Part shown: positions 38,876 through 48,036 of the stretch, piece by piece
How positions within the stretch are numbered: the stretch's first letter is position 1
Layout: each line of letters begins with the position of its first letter
Assembly: GCF_900104845.1 (NCBI RefSeq)
Contig: NZ_FNSR01000002.1
Location: 1,736,001 to 1,800,000 of the forward strand
Length of the DNA: 64,000 nt
Direction of reading: 5' to 3'
Origin: Paraburkholderia caballeronis
GTDB lineage: Bacteria; Pseudomonadota; Gammaproteobacteria; Burkholderiales; Burkholderiaceae
Program-made: the position numbers and the translations under genes
The notes under the pieces: generated by a model
Database searches by the model: none
Told to the model about the DNA's origin: nothing
The model's input: the letters and a program-made list of their open reading frames with translations, nothing else

Positions 38876-40390
38876 TCAGATCCACCCGAGCCAGCGCCAC
38901 CACGTCGCGCTGAACAGCATCAACAGCAGGTAGCCGATGATGGTCAGCACGATCCCGACGCGTGAGAACTGTTTCGCGGTGAACGTATCGGTCGCGAGAC
39001 ACACCATGTTTTGCGGCGCGTTGATCGGCAGGACGAAGCCGAAGCTGACGACGAAGCCGAGCAGCATCGTCATGCCGAGCCGGCTGAAGTCGCCCTGCAT
39101 CGACTGAAGCACCGCGATCAGGATCGGCAGCATCGCGGACGTGAGCGCGGTCGCGCTCGCGAAGCCGAGGTGGATCAGGATCAGGAACGCGGACAGGATC
39201 GCGAACGCGGTGAACGGCGACGCGCTGTCGAGCCCCGTGTGATGCGCGACGAGGTCGCCGAGCCATTGGCCCGCCTTCGTCGACAGCAGCGCGATGCCGA
39301 GGCTGATGCCGACGCCGAACACGATCACCGTGCCCCACGGAATGCGGTTCTGCACCGTCTTCCAGTCCATCACGCCGAAGCGCGGCAACAGCAGCAGCAC
39401 GAGGCCGACGTAGGCGACCGACGTGGTGTCGAACGGATGCAGCTTGCCTTCGGTCGCCCAGAACACCAGCAGGCCGATCGACACGCCGAGCAGCCGCTTC
39501 TGCGGTCCCGTCATCGGGCCGAGGTCGCGCAGCGACTTCTCGACCGCCTCCTTGCCGCCCGCGATCGAGTCGGCTTCCGGCGGCAGCATCTTCAGCACGA
39601 CCACGATCAGGATCGCCGACATGATGATCGACCACGGCGCGCCCGCGATCAGCCAGTCGAGCCACGTGACGCGTCCGCCGAGCATCTTGTCCATGAACCC
39701 GACGGTCAGCAGGTTCTGCGCGGCGGCCGTCTGGATGCCGACGTTCCAGATGCTGGTTCCCTGCGCGACGACGATCATGATGCCGGCCGCGATGTTCGAA
39801 CGCTTGTCCACGCCGAACGCGGAGATCACGCCGATCATGATCGGCACCACGCACGCGCTGCGCGCGGTCGCGCTCGGCACGACGAACGACAGCACGATCG
39901 TCACCGCGACCGCGCCGATCAGGATGCGGCGCGTCGTCGTGCCGATCAGCGACAGCGTGACGAGCGCGATGCGCTTGTCGAGCCCGGTCACCGTCATCGC
40001 GGCGGAGATGAACAGCGCGCCGGTGACGAGCGCGAGCGCGGAGTTCGCGAAACCCGAGAGCGCCATCGTGATCGCGCGCGACGTGCCGTACATCACGCTC
40101 GGGTCGTCGATGCTCGGCGCGGTGCCGACGAGGAACGCCATCAGCGACGTGATGATGATCGCGCTCGCTTCATACGAAACCGCTTCGGTGAGCCATACGA
40201 CGACCGCGAACGCGAGGATTGCCAGCATCCGTTGCCCGGCGGGGGGCAGCGTGGCGGGCAGCGGGAGGAGCAGTACGACGATGAGGGCGATGATGCCTGC
40301 AATGAGTCCGATCGGGATGGCGGTCTTGCGTGGTTTGTCGGGAGAAGGGGCGGCCTGGTGGGGGGGCGTGTCCTGCCTCGGTACGTTCAT
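38876..40390 (-). CDS. DASS-family dicarboxylate transporter
   Basis: The 504-residue membrane protein has about 12 hydrophobic segments and paired family motifs (VPSATARSACVVP and the later LPINAPQNMV helix-hairpin region). The DASS/SLC13 family carries succinate, malate, citrate, tartrate and similar acids, by sodium symport or by antiport. The ATG at 40390 starts MNVPRQ; it is the first gene of a pair with the hydroxyacid dehydrogenase and has its own promoter. Confidence 0.9.
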   Translation of the reverse strand: MNVPRQDTPPHQAAPSPDKPRKTAIPIGLIAGIIALIVVLLLPLPATLPPAGQRMLAILAFAVVVWLTEAVSYEASAIIITSLMAFLVGTAPSIDDPSVMYGTSRAITMALSGFANSALALVTGALFISAAMTVTGLDKRIALVTLSLIGTTTRRILIGAVAVTIVLSFVVPSATARSACVVPIMIGVISAFGVDKRSNIAAGIMIVVAQGTSIWNVGIQTAAAQNLLTVGFMDKMLGGRVTWLDWLIAGAPWSIIMSAILIVVVLKMLPPEADSIAGGKEAVEKSLRDLGPMTGPQKRLLGVSIGLLVFWATEGKLHPFDTTSVAYVGLVLLLLPRFGVMDWKTVQNRIPWGTVIVFGVGISLGIALLSTKAGQWLGDLVAHHTGLDSASPFTAFAILSAFLILIHLGFASATALTSAMLPILIAVLQSMQGDFSRLGMTMLLGFVVSFGFVLPINAPQNMVCLATDTFTAKQFSRVGIVLTIIGYLLLMLFSATWWRWLGWI

Positions 40391-40489
40391 GCGTGGACTC
40401 CCTGACGAGCGAACAGATCGTTGTTGCTGTGCGATCGCATGACCCCGCGATTTGATCTGCATAGTTAATCATCATGGAACAACGCATCT

Positions 40490-40518
40490 ATTTCAGATGG
40501 CAGGCATCGAAAAGTCAA
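40490..40518 (-). promoter_or_regulatory. Probable sigma-70 promoter of the DASS-dehydrogenase operon
   Basis: On the minus strand TTGACT, 17 bases and TGAAAT give 5/6 and 4/6 consensus matches, about 100 bases before the transporter ATG and 50 bases beyond the porin stop. Confidence 0.45.
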
Positions 40519-40569
40519 GGCGGTGCGACCCGTTGAGTCCATGCGGCCCCGGCATTTACAGATGCGAAA

Positions 40570-42063
40570 TTACCAGCCGAATTTGAGTTCGATGCCGAGA
40601 TATTCACTGTTGTGCCCGCCCGCATCGCGGATCGTGCTGCCGACCTGGTAATACACCGCCTCGACCGCGCCGGTGAGGTTCGCATTGAAGGCGTAGTCCG
40701 CGCGCAGCTGCCCGTACGCGCCGGTCCACAGGCTGCCGCGCCCCGCGGTGCCGTTCACCGCGACCGCCGGTTGCGTGTACACCGCGTCGCCGGTTGTCTC
40801 GCGCCACTGGAAACCGACCGCGGCCATCAGCGAGAGCTTCGGCGCGGGCTTCACGGTGATCGACGGCTTCAGGTGGATCAGGTTCGCATAGCCGGTGAAG
40901 CCGCCGAGCGTGAAGTAGTAGCCGTTCGGGAACAGCGGGTTGAAGGTGCCGAGCGTGCCGTCGCCCGCATGGCGGTCGCCCGATGCCGCATCGAACTGGA
41001 CGGCGATGCGCGGCTTCCATGCGGCAGTGCCGAACGTATAGCCGACGCGCGAGCCGCCGGCCCATGCGCGCACGTCCTTGCCGCCGACCGCGCCGGTCTG
41101 CCCCATCGCTTCGAGGTCCCAGTCGACGCCGTGCGCCGCGCCCGCGAAGCGCATGTCGTACACGTTGCGGAGCTCGCTGCCGCTCGCGTCCGGATAACGC
41201 GCGTTGCCGCGCTCGTACAGCGAGTAGTACGCGGACCACTCGTTCGAGCCGAACACGTGGCGCTCGACGCGCAACGTATGGAAACGCATGCGGCCGCTCG
41301 ACGTGTCGTCGAACGCGGTCACGTCGCGGTATTCGACGGGCTGGCTCACGAAGCCGATGAAGCGCCACGGTCCCGATTCCCAGTCGGCCCAGATCGCGTC
41401 GAACGATTGCCGCACGTTCGGTCCGTCGCGCGACGATACAAAGCGTTGCAGATCGAACAGGAAGTCCTGCCGCCCGATGCGCGCCTTGAACGTGCCGGCG
41501 TCGAGCGGCTTCACGTACGACAGGAACGCGAGCCGAAGATCGAGCGGGTTCTTGTCCACCGGCGTGACGACGTTCTTGCCGAACGCGCGCACGTCCTCGA
41601 ACTGCGTGAAGAGTTCCCAGTTGCGGTCGACATGCACGTCCACATGGAACTGGAAGCGTTGCAGCAGATAGGAGTCGCCCGCGACGCCGCCGACGCCGAA
41701 ACCCGACGCATCCGACGATTCGAAGCGCTCGCGCAGCGTCGCGCCGAGCGAGAGGTAGCTGTACGGATCGGTCGCGGACAGCGGAATGTACTTGAGCCAG
41801 TCGAACGGCTGCGTGCGCAGCGCCGGGTTCGACAACGCGGCCCAGTTCTCCTGCCAGCGGTTCGCCATGATCGCGGGGCGCGTTTGCGGCACCCCGGACA
41901 CGACCGGCACCGTGTCGGTTTCTTCCGCGTGGAGCGGCGCGGCCGCGCACAGCAGCAGCGCGCAGCCGGGGCCGAGCGAACGCGCATAACGCGCGGCGCG
42001 GCGTGCATGCGCGCGGCCCGTCATCGCGCGCCGCTCCGGCCGCGCGCCGCCGCGCGCCGGCAT
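40570..42063 (-). CDS. Alginate-export/OprD-type outer membrane channel
   Basis: This 497-residue protein has a signal peptide (ending near PLHAEE) and a beta-barrel pattern of alternating hydrophobic strands ending in a C-terminal aromatic (LKFGW), typical of outer-membrane proteins. The body matches the alginate export domain (LRERFESSD, IGRQDFLFDLQRFVSSRDGP). Such proteins are found in aromatic and sugar-acid catabolic loci as specific channels. An ATG at 42024 is an alternative start. It follows the VOC gene by 50 bases or less than 90 with the later start. Confidence 0.85.
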   Translation of the reverse strand: MPARGGARPERRAMTGRAHARRAARYARSLGPGCALLLCAAAPLHAEETDTVPVVSGVPQTRPAIMANRWQENWAALSNPALRTQPFDWLKYIPLSATDPYSYLSLGATLRERFESSDASGFGVGGVAGDSYLLQRFQFHVDVHVDRNWELFTQFEDVRAFGKNVVTPVDKNPLDLRLAFLSYVKPLDAGTFKARIGRQDFLFDLQRFVSSRDGPNVRQSFDAIWADWESGPWRFIGFVSQPVEYRDVTAFDDTSSGRMRFHTLRVERHVFGSNEWSAYYSLYERGNARYPDASGSELRNVYDMRFAGAAHGVDWDLEAMGQTGAVGGKDVRAWAGGSRVGYTFGTAAWKPRIAVQFDAASGDRHAGDGTLGTFNPLFPNGYYFTLGGFTGYANLIHLKPSITVKPAPKLSLMAAVGFQWRETTGDAVYTQPAVAVNGTAGRGSLWTGAYGQLRADYAFNANLTGAVEAVYYQVGSTIRDAGGHNSEYLGIELKFGW

Positions 42064-42113
42064 CGTGGTTGCGGCGTCATGCCGTGTGTGCCGCGCGGGT
42101 GCGTCGCGCGACG

Positions 42114-43034
42114 TTACGGATTGGCCGCGCGCGCATGGATCTCGGCGATGTAGCCTCCGGGAAACTGCACCATCGCGGCATCGCGGCCGTCGCTGCGATA
42201 CGGCGCGACGAGCACGGTCACGCCGGCCGCGTTCGCTTTCGCGAGCGTGTCGTTCAGGTTCGCGACTTCGTAGCCGGTCATCTCGTGACCGTACGGGTAG
42301 GGCAGATGCCCGTCGGTGACGAGCACCGTCACGCGGCCGAACGGCGACCCGATGCGCACGCGCCGGTACGTGTCGTCGGGCCGGCCGATCTCGACGCCGG
42401 GCGCATGCGCGTCGTCCGACTCGACCTTGCCGTGCGAGAACGCGACGAAGTCATGGACGAACGCGGTGACGCGATCGGCGGCCACGTACACGCGGTTCTC
42501 CGGGATCGTCTCGAACGCCGCATACGCGGGTTTCGTCGTGTGCCAGTAGATCTGCATGTTCACGCCGCCCGGCCACTGAATGACCGCGTCGCGGCCGATC
42601 GGATCGGGGAACGGCTCGACGATCACGCTCGCGCCGGCCGCGCGCGCGGCGCGCACCGCGACGTCCATGTCGGTCACGAGATAACCGTTGCGCTCCGCGC
42701 CGAACGGCCACGGAATGGGCGTCTTGAAGCCGAACAGCGACACGGTGCCGACCGGCGTCTGCAACAGTTGCGACGTGGTGCTGCTCGGCGTCGGCGTGAC
42801 CGTCGCGACGACCTGTTTCGTACTCTGGCCGCCGAACGTCGCGACGAACGCGGCCGCGAAACGGTCGACGTCGTCGGGTGCGACATACACGTGCGTGGTG
42901 CCGTACTGCGGCGCGACCGCGACGGCGGGCAGCGCGGCGGCGGGGCGCGCGAACGCAGCAAGGGGGAGTGCGCCCGATGCGGCTAGCAGGCTGGCGCTCG
43001 CGAGCGCCGCGGCGAAAGCGGAGGAGATGCGCAT
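42114..43034 (-). CDS. Exported two-module VOC (glyoxalase-like) protein
   Basis: This 306-residue protein has a signal peptide (cleavage near AAFARP) and two internally similar halves (about 45-165 and 180-305). Each starts with a VYVA..DRF/VTAF strand and ends with QFPGG or QWPGG, as in tandem vicinal-oxygen-chelate modules. A periplasmic location is unusual for VOC proteins. It sits between an amidohydrolase and an outer-membrane channel on the same strand. Whether it is an enzyme or a binding protein cannot be told; the metal-ligand set is not obvious. Confidence 0.75.
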   Translation of the reverse strand: MRISSAFAAALASASLLAASGALPLAAFARPAAALPAVAVAPQYGTTHVYVAPDDVDRFAAAFVATFGGQSTKQVVATVTPTPSSTTSQLLQTPVGTVSLFGFKTPIPWPFGAERNGYLVTDMDVAVRAARAAGASVIVEPFPDPIGRDAVIQWPGGVNMQIYWHTTKPAYAAFETIPENRVYVAADRVTAFVHDFVAFSHGKVESDDAHAPGVEIGRPDDTYRRVRIGSPFGRVTVLVTDGHLPYPYGHEMTGYEVANLNDTLAKANAAGVTVLVAPYRSDGRDAAMVQFPGGYIAEIHARAANP

Positions 43035-43081
43035 TGTTCGAGTCCTGTTGTCAGAGTGAACCGGCGTTGGCCCGCGCACGG

Positions 43082-43112
43082 GCAAGGCCGCGCCGCGCCG
43101 GCGCGGCCTTGC
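43082..43112. other. Perfect 13-bp hairpin between amidohydrolase and VOC genes
   Basis: Positions 43082-43094 pair perfectly with 43100-43112 across a GCGCC loop. Neither strand has a following T-run, so it is more likely an mRNA-stabilising or processing element than a terminator. Confidence 0.45.
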
Positions 43113-43138
43113 GATGCCCGCATAGACCCCGTGTGCGG

Positions 43139-45031
43139 CTAGACGGCCCAGCACGCGCAGCCGAGCGCGCCCCAGAAGCTTTTCAGGTCCGACGCGGGCA
43201 CGTCGCGCGACCACGCGCGCGCATGCGCGTGGCCGTGCACGCCGCACGCGTTCGCACAGCCGCATGAAGCCGCGGCCGCGCGCTGCAACGGCGCGCCGCG
43301 CTCGCGCTGCGCCGCGCCCCAGCCCGCGTAACCGCCATAGGCGCGCACCGGCGACCAGTCCGGCATCGCGGGCGGCAGCGGCGCGTCGAGCGGCGCGAAC
43401 GGCCCCGCCGCATAAACGACCTTGCCGCCGACGACCGTCAGCAGCGACGTCGTATCGGCGATGTCCGACTCCGCGCAGGTCAGGTAATCGCGGTCCGGCA
43501 CGATCAGGTCCGCGAGCTGGCCCGTCGCGATGCGGCCTTTCCTGCCTTCCTCGTTCGAGAACCACGTGACGTGCTCGGTCCACATCCGCAGCGCGGTTTC
43601 GCGGTTGAGACAGTTGCGCTGCGGATAGAGGCGCAGCCCGCCGACCGTCCTGCCGCCGACCAGCCATGCAAGCGAGACCCACGGGTTGTACGACGCGACG
43701 CGCGTCGCATCGGTGCCGGCGGACACCTTCACGCCTTTTTCGAGGATGCGCCTGACCGGCGGCGTCGCTTCGGCTGCCTGCGCGCCGTAGCGTTCGACGA
43801 AGTATTCGCCCTGATACGCCATCCGGTGCTGCACCGCGATGCCGCCGCCGAGCGCCGCGATGCGGTCGATCGAACGGTCGCTGATCGTCTCCGCGTGATC
43901 GAAGAACCAGTGCAGCCCGGCGAGCGGCACGTCGCGATTCACTTTCTCGAACACGTCGAGCGCGCGGCTGATCGTTTCGTCGTAGGTCGCATGAAGACGC
44001 CACGGCCAGCGGTTTTCCGCGAGCACGCGCACGACCGCTTCGAGTTCGCTCTCCATCTCCGCCGGCAGATCGGGCCGCGCGACGCGGAAGTCCTCGAAGT
44101 CCGCGGCCGAGAACACGAGCATCTCGCCCGCGCCGTTGTGCCGGAAGTAGTCGGTGCCGTCGTGGTACTTCGACGTCTTCGTCCAGTTCAGGAAGTCGTC
44201 TTTTTCGGCCTTCGGCTTCTGGGTGAACAGGTTGTACGCGAGACGGATCGTCAACTGGCCGGCGTCCGCGAGCTTGCGGATCACCTCATAGTCTTCGGGA
44301 TAGTTCTGGAAGCCGCCGCCCGCGTCGATCGCGCCGGTCACGCCGAGCCGGTTCAGCTCGCGCATGAAATGGCGCGTCGAATTCAGCTGATAGTCGGGCG
44401 GCAGCTTCGGCCCCTTCGCGAGCGTCGCGTACAGGATGGCCGCGTTCGGCTTCGCGAGCAGCAGGCCGGTCGGGTTGCCCTGGCCGTCGCGGACGATCTC
44501 GCCTCCCGGCGGCTCCGGCGTGTCCTTCGTGTAGCCGACGACGCGCAGCGCGGCCGCGTTCAGCATCGCGCGGTCGTACAGATGCAGGATGAACACCGGC
44601 GTGTCCGGCGCGACCGCGTTCAGCTCCTCGATCGACGGCAGCCGCTTCTCGTCGAACTGATGCTCGGTGAAGCCGCCGACCACGCGCACCCATTGCGGCG
44701 GCGGCGTGATCGCGACCTGCGCGCGCAGCATGTCCATCGCGGTCGCGAGCGAGCGCATGCCGTCCCAGCGCAGTTCCATGTTGAAGTTCAGCCCGCCGCG
44801 GATGATGTGCAGATGATTGTCGATCAGGCCGGGCAGCACGCGCTGGCCTTGCAGGTCGATCGACTGCGTCGCGCCGCCGGCGAGCGGCATGATCTCGGCG
44901 TCGCTGCCGACCGCGCTGAAGCGGCCTTGCGAGATCGCGACGGCGGTGGCTTCCGGCTCGCCCGGGTCGAGCGTCGTGAAGCGGCCGTGATGCAGGATCA
45001 GATCGGGGGCGTTCGCGGATGCGGCGGTCAT
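43139..45031 (-). CDS. YtcJ-type amidohydrolase with Cys/His-rich C-terminal tail
   Basis: In this 630-residue protein of the amidohydrolase_3 group the metal motif DNHLHIIRGG lies near the N-terminus, later motifs include HATYDE, FDHAE and AGTDATR, and the C-terminal part closes the composite beta domain. After the usual domain end, about 60 more residues carry CGCANACGVHGHAHA and end in GCACWAV, a Cys/His-rich tail that could bind metal. There is no signal peptide. The ATG at 45031 overlaps the stop of the XapX gene upstream, so both are co-translated. The substrate is unknown. Confidence 0.85.
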   Translation of the reverse strand: MTAASANAPDLILHHGRFTTLDPGEPEATAVAISQGRFSAVGSDAEIMPLAGGATQSIDLQGQRVLPGLIDNHLHIIRGGLNFNMELRWDGMRSLATAMDMLRAQVAITPPPQWVRVVGGFTEHQFDEKRLPSIEELNAVAPDTPVFILHLYDRAMLNAAALRVVGYTKDTPEPPGGEIVRDGQGNPTGLLLAKPNAAILYATLAKGPKLPPDYQLNSTRHFMRELNRLGVTGAIDAGGGFQNYPEDYEVIRKLADAGQLTIRLAYNLFTQKPKAEKDDFLNWTKTSKYHDGTDYFRHNGAGEMLVFSAADFEDFRVARPDLPAEMESELEAVVRVLAENRWPWRLHATYDETISRALDVFEKVNRDVPLAGLHWFFDHAETISDRSIDRIAALGGGIAVQHRMAYQGEYFVERYGAQAAEATPPVRRILEKGVKVSAGTDATRVASYNPWVSLAWLVGGRTVGGLRLYPQRNCLNRETALRMWTEHVTWFSNEEGRKGRIATGQLADLIVPDRDYLTCAESDIADTTSLLTVVGGKVVYAAGPFAPLDAPLPPAMPDWSPVRAYGGYAGWGAAQRERGAPLQRAAAASCGCANACGVHGHAHARAWSRDVPASDLKSFWGALGCACWAV

Positions 45032-45330
45032 GAGCGGTTCTCCGGTGAGTCCGACGCGGCGACGCGCGAGGTCTTCGCCGTCGGGTCCGGCGCGTTGCGG
45101 CCGGGCAGCGCGCCGAACATGTGCTGATTGCACTTCGACTCCTGCCATGCGGTGTGAAAGCCGATGCCGGACAGCATCTGCTTCGCGACCGGCACGACCT
45201 GTTCGCCCGCGAGAATGCCGAGCAGCCCGACCAGCGCGACGAGCGGCGGCGCGGGCGAGCGCACGTGAAGCAGGCTGTAGATGACGCCGACCAGCAGGCC
45301 GGCGAGCAGCGAAAGCAGATAGATTTTCAT
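45028..45330 (-). CDS. XapX-domain small membrane protein
   Basis: This 100-residue protein has two hydrophobic segments (about 3-22 and 28-52) forming a XapX domain (GLLVGVIYSLLHVRSPAPP), followed by a soluble tail of about 48 residues. XapX proteins have no known function. Its stop overlaps the amidohydrolase start by four bases, so they form a coupled pair. Confidence 0.8.
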   Translation of the reverse strand: MKIYLLSLLAGLLVGVIYSLLHVRSPAPPLVALVGLLGILAGEQVVPVAKQMLSGIGFHTAWQESKCNQHMFGALPGRNAPDPTAKTSRVAASDSPENRS

Positions 45331-45898
45331 CGGCTCGACCTCGGGTTGTCGCGGGAAAGGTCGGTCCGGCGAAAGCGGCCGACCGGGACGGCGTGAGGCG
45401 ACTGCGTGCTGCGAGCCGGGATGCGGGCGAGCGGTGCGGCGTGGGCAGCCGGACCGCGTCGCGTGAGCCATGCGGTGGCGATCCGGTGCAATCGGCATGC
45501 GTGTTCCATTGCCTCGGGATCTACCGCAGGTGCAGGCCAGCGAATGACGACACGGGCAAGAGTATCGGTTTTGATTCGCGAAGAAAAGGGGGAACCCCGT
45601 TCGTCGCGCAGATGATGAGATTCGCATTGCTGATGTTTTCGAACCTTTTTCGGCGCTTCGATCCGGTATGAGAAACGATGGCGTTTCCAGAACCCGTGAC
45701 GTACGCGCGGAGAGCCGCAATCGATGACGCGCGCATGAACGCGAGCCGGCTTTCCCGTGAAATTTTCGGGTCGCCGCCGTCAATCGTTTTTTCCTTGTGC
45801 GCGCCGGTGTCCTAGACTGGATGGCGCGCGGTTCCGCGCGACGCATGCCGCTTCTGTCGAACCCGTTCTCCCTCAACGAACCACGGAAGGGTCACTCA
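45331..45898. other. Control region between XapX and YcaC-like genes
   Basis: No gene is supported in these 568 bases; short frames lack family features. It is the shared upstream DNA of two divergent units and should contain both promoters. The last 120 bases are more A/T-rich. I see no clear operator or structured RNA. Confidence 0.4.
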
Positions 45899-46585
45899 AT
45901 GAGCAATCCCAAGCTTGAAGTGCTTACGCCGTCGAACTGCCAGATCATCTTCATCGACCATCAGCCGCAGATGGCGTTCGGCGTGCAGTCGATCGACCGC
46001 CAGGTGCTGAAGAACAACGTGGTCGGGCTCGCGAAGGCCGCGAAGGTGTTCAACATTCCGACGATCATCACGACCGTCGAGTCAGAGAGTTTTTCCGGCT
46101 TCACGTATCCGGAGCTGCTCGACGTGTTTCCCGGGCATCCGCTGCTCGAACGCACGTCGATGAACTCGTGGGACGACCAGAAGGTGCGCGACGCGCTCGC
46201 GAAGAACGGGAAAAAGAAGGTGGTGGTCGCGGGGCTGTGGACCGAGGTGTGCAACAACTCGTTCGCGCTGTGCGCGATGGACGAGGGCGGCTACGAGATC
46301 TACATGGTCGCGGATGCGTCGGGCGGCACGTCGAAGGAGGCGCACGACTATGCGATGCAGCGGATGGTGCAGGCCGGCGCGGTGCCGGTCACGTGGCAGC
46401 AGGTGATGCTCGAATGGCAGCGCGACTGGGCGCATCGCGAGACCTACGACGCGGTGATGGCGATCGTGAAGGAGCATTCGGGCGCATACGGGATGGGCGT
46501 CGACTACGCGTACACGATGGTGCACAAGGCGAAGCAGCGCACCGAATCGCAGCACGAGGCGCTTGCGCCGGTGCCGGCGAAGTAG
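45899..46585 (+). CDS. Isochorismatase-family hydrolase (YcaC-like)
   Basis: This 228-residue cysteine hydrolase has catalytic Asp20 in FIDHQ and Cys118 in TEVCNNSF, as in nicotinamidase-like and YcaC proteins. The GYEIYMVADASGG segment is typical of YcaC, whose true substrate is unknown. A GAAGGG site precedes the ATG. It is divergent from the XapX-amidohydrolase operon, so amide hydrolysis may be a shared theme. Confidence 0.88.
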   Translation: MSNPKLEVLTPSNCQIIFIDHQPQMAFGVQSIDRQVLKNNVVGLAKAAKVFNIPTIITTVESESFSGFTYPELLDVFPGHPLLERTSMNSWDDQKVRDALAKNGKKKVVVAGLWTEVCNNSFALCAMDEGGYEIYMVADASGGTSKEAHDYAMQRMVQAGAVPVTWQQVMLEWQRDWAHRETYDAVMAIVKEHSGAYGMGVDYAYTMVHKAKQRTESQHEALAPVPAK

Positions 46586-46734
46586 CCATGCCCGCGCATG
46601 GCGCGATGCGAAGTGGCCGGGCGTGCACATCGCGCGTGCGCGGGGCTTGTTATCGTGGCAGCATGAAGTCGTGTTGCAGATCGGTGGGTCAGTGTGACGG
46701 CGTCGTGAATCGCGCATAGGCCGACACGCTCGCG

Positions 46735-46766
46735 CAAAAAAGAACGGGCCGCATGCGGCCCGTTCT
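46735..46766 (-). terminator. Terminator of the second DUF4148 gene
   Basis: A perfect 13-bp palindrome (46741-46766) is preceded on the plus strand by A residues, giving a stem plus U-run on the minus strand. It lies 48 bases beyond the stop at 46814 and may also stop the convergent hydrolase transcript. Confidence 0.8.
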
Positions 46767-46813
46767 CTGTTCGCTGGCAACAGCGCGCCAGGGTCCGGCG
46801 CGCCAGGCGCCCG

Positions 46814-47149
46814 TTACTGGCTCGCGCCAGCCGGTGCGTTCAGCTTCTTCTGCGCGTTCTGGATGCTTTCCGGGTAGTTCGGATCGTTCGTCGCCGGGCG
46901 GTAGCCGGCGTCTTCCAGCTTCTTCAGTTCAGCGTTTTTCTTCGCGCGGGCGGCCTTGCGGACCGCCTTGCGCTGCGCGCGCGCCGCTTTTTTCTGCTCG
47001 GCCTTGGTGGTCGGCTGTGCATCCGGGGCGGCCTGCGTGGTGGCGTCCGGCGCGGGTGCGGCGGTCTGCGCGACGGCGGGCAGCGCCGAGCCGAGCAGGA
47101 AGGCGGCGGTGGCCGCGGCGATGGTCAGCTTGCTGACGGAGGAGCGCAT
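46814..47149 (-). CDS. DUF4148 small secreted protein, Lys/Ala-rich form
   Basis: This 111-residue protein has a signal peptide (AVAQTA region), a very basic middle rich in KKAARAQRKAVRKAARAK-type sequence and the DUF4148 core ELKKLEDAGYRPAT and YPESIQNAQKKL at the C-terminus. The same core is in the protein at 15011. The basic middle may bind nucleic acid or anionic polymers, but this is conjecture. Confidence 0.82.
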   Translation of the reverse strand: MRSSVSKLTIAAATAAFLLGSALPAVAQTAAPAPDATTQAAPDAQPTTKAEQKKAARAQRKAVRKAARAKKNAELKKLEDAGYRPATNDPNYPESIQNAQKKLNAPAGASQ

Positions 47150-47358
47150 CGAGTTTCCCTCTTGATAGTTGAGCGGGTTTGTTCACGGCTTGTAGAAGAA
47201 TGCGGCAATGCCGCATTCGCCACTCAATGTATACGATCCTCGGCGTCGTGGGAGTACAGGGAGAACCCTGGCCGTTGCGAAAGCAACCGGTACCGGCGCG
47301 GGCGACGCGGCAGGGTGCGGCTCGCCGGGCCGGTTCACGCCGGGCCGGACCGCGCGGT

Positions 47359-48036
47359 TCAGAGCGCGGCGGCCGCGCGTTCGACGATCCGCGCGCGTTC
47401 GGCCAGCGCCGCCGCCGAGCGCGAGCGCACCAGCTCGACGATTGCCTGCGGCGCGGTATCGGGGCTGCCTGCGTCGAACGGCGGCGCGGGCGCGTATTCG
47501 AGCTGCAACTGGATTGCCTGCGCGGCGGACTCGCCGGCGAGTTCCGCCGCGAGCGTCAGCGCGAAATCGATTCCGGCCGTGATGCCGCCGCCGGTAAACA
47601 GGTTGCCGTCGCGGACCACGCGTTCGCGGACCGGCGTCGCGCCGAACGGCGCGAGCAGGTCGTGGAACGCCCAGTGCGTGGTCGCGCGGCGGCCGCGCAG
47701 CAGGCCCGCCGCGCCGAGCACGAGCGAGCCGGTGCATACCGACGTCACGTAACGCGCGTGGGCGGCCTGCGCGCGAATGAACGCGAGCGTCTGCGCGTCC
47801 TCCATCAGATCGCCGACGCCCGCGCCGCCGGGAATGCAGATCACGTCGAGCGGCGGACAGTCGTCGAACGTGGTGTCGGGCGTCAATATCATGCCGGTGC
47901 TCGACGCGACGCTCGCGAGCGTCTTGCCGACGAGCTGCACGGTCGTATCGGGCAGCGACGCGAGCACGTCGTACGGACCGGTCAGGTCGAGTTGCTGCAC
48001 GCGCGGAAACAGAAGAAAGCCGATTTGAAGCGCCAT
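47359..48036 (-). CDS. DJ-1/PfpI family protein, isonitrile hydratase-like
   Basis: The 225-residue protein has the nucleophile elbow SVCTGSLVLGAAGLL with Cys101 and an early Asp17 in QQLDLTGP. Cys101 is the catalytic residue number reported for Pseudomonas putida isonitrile hydratase, and the ATTHW segment after it is also shared. Function as an isonitrile (isocyanide) hydratase forming N-formamides is therefore likely. No isonitrile synthase is in the window. Confidence 0.85.
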   Translation of the reverse strand: MALQIGFLLFPRVQQLDLTGPYDVLASLPDTTVQLVGKTLASVASSTGMILTPDTTFDDCPPLDVICIPGGAGVGDLMEDAQTLAFIRAQAAHARYVTSVCTGSLVLGAAGLLRGRRATTHWAFHDLLAPFGATPVRERVVRDGNLFTGGGITAGIDFALTLAAELAGESAAQAIQLQLEYAPAPPFDAGSPDTAPQAIVELVRSRSAAALAERARIVERAAAAL

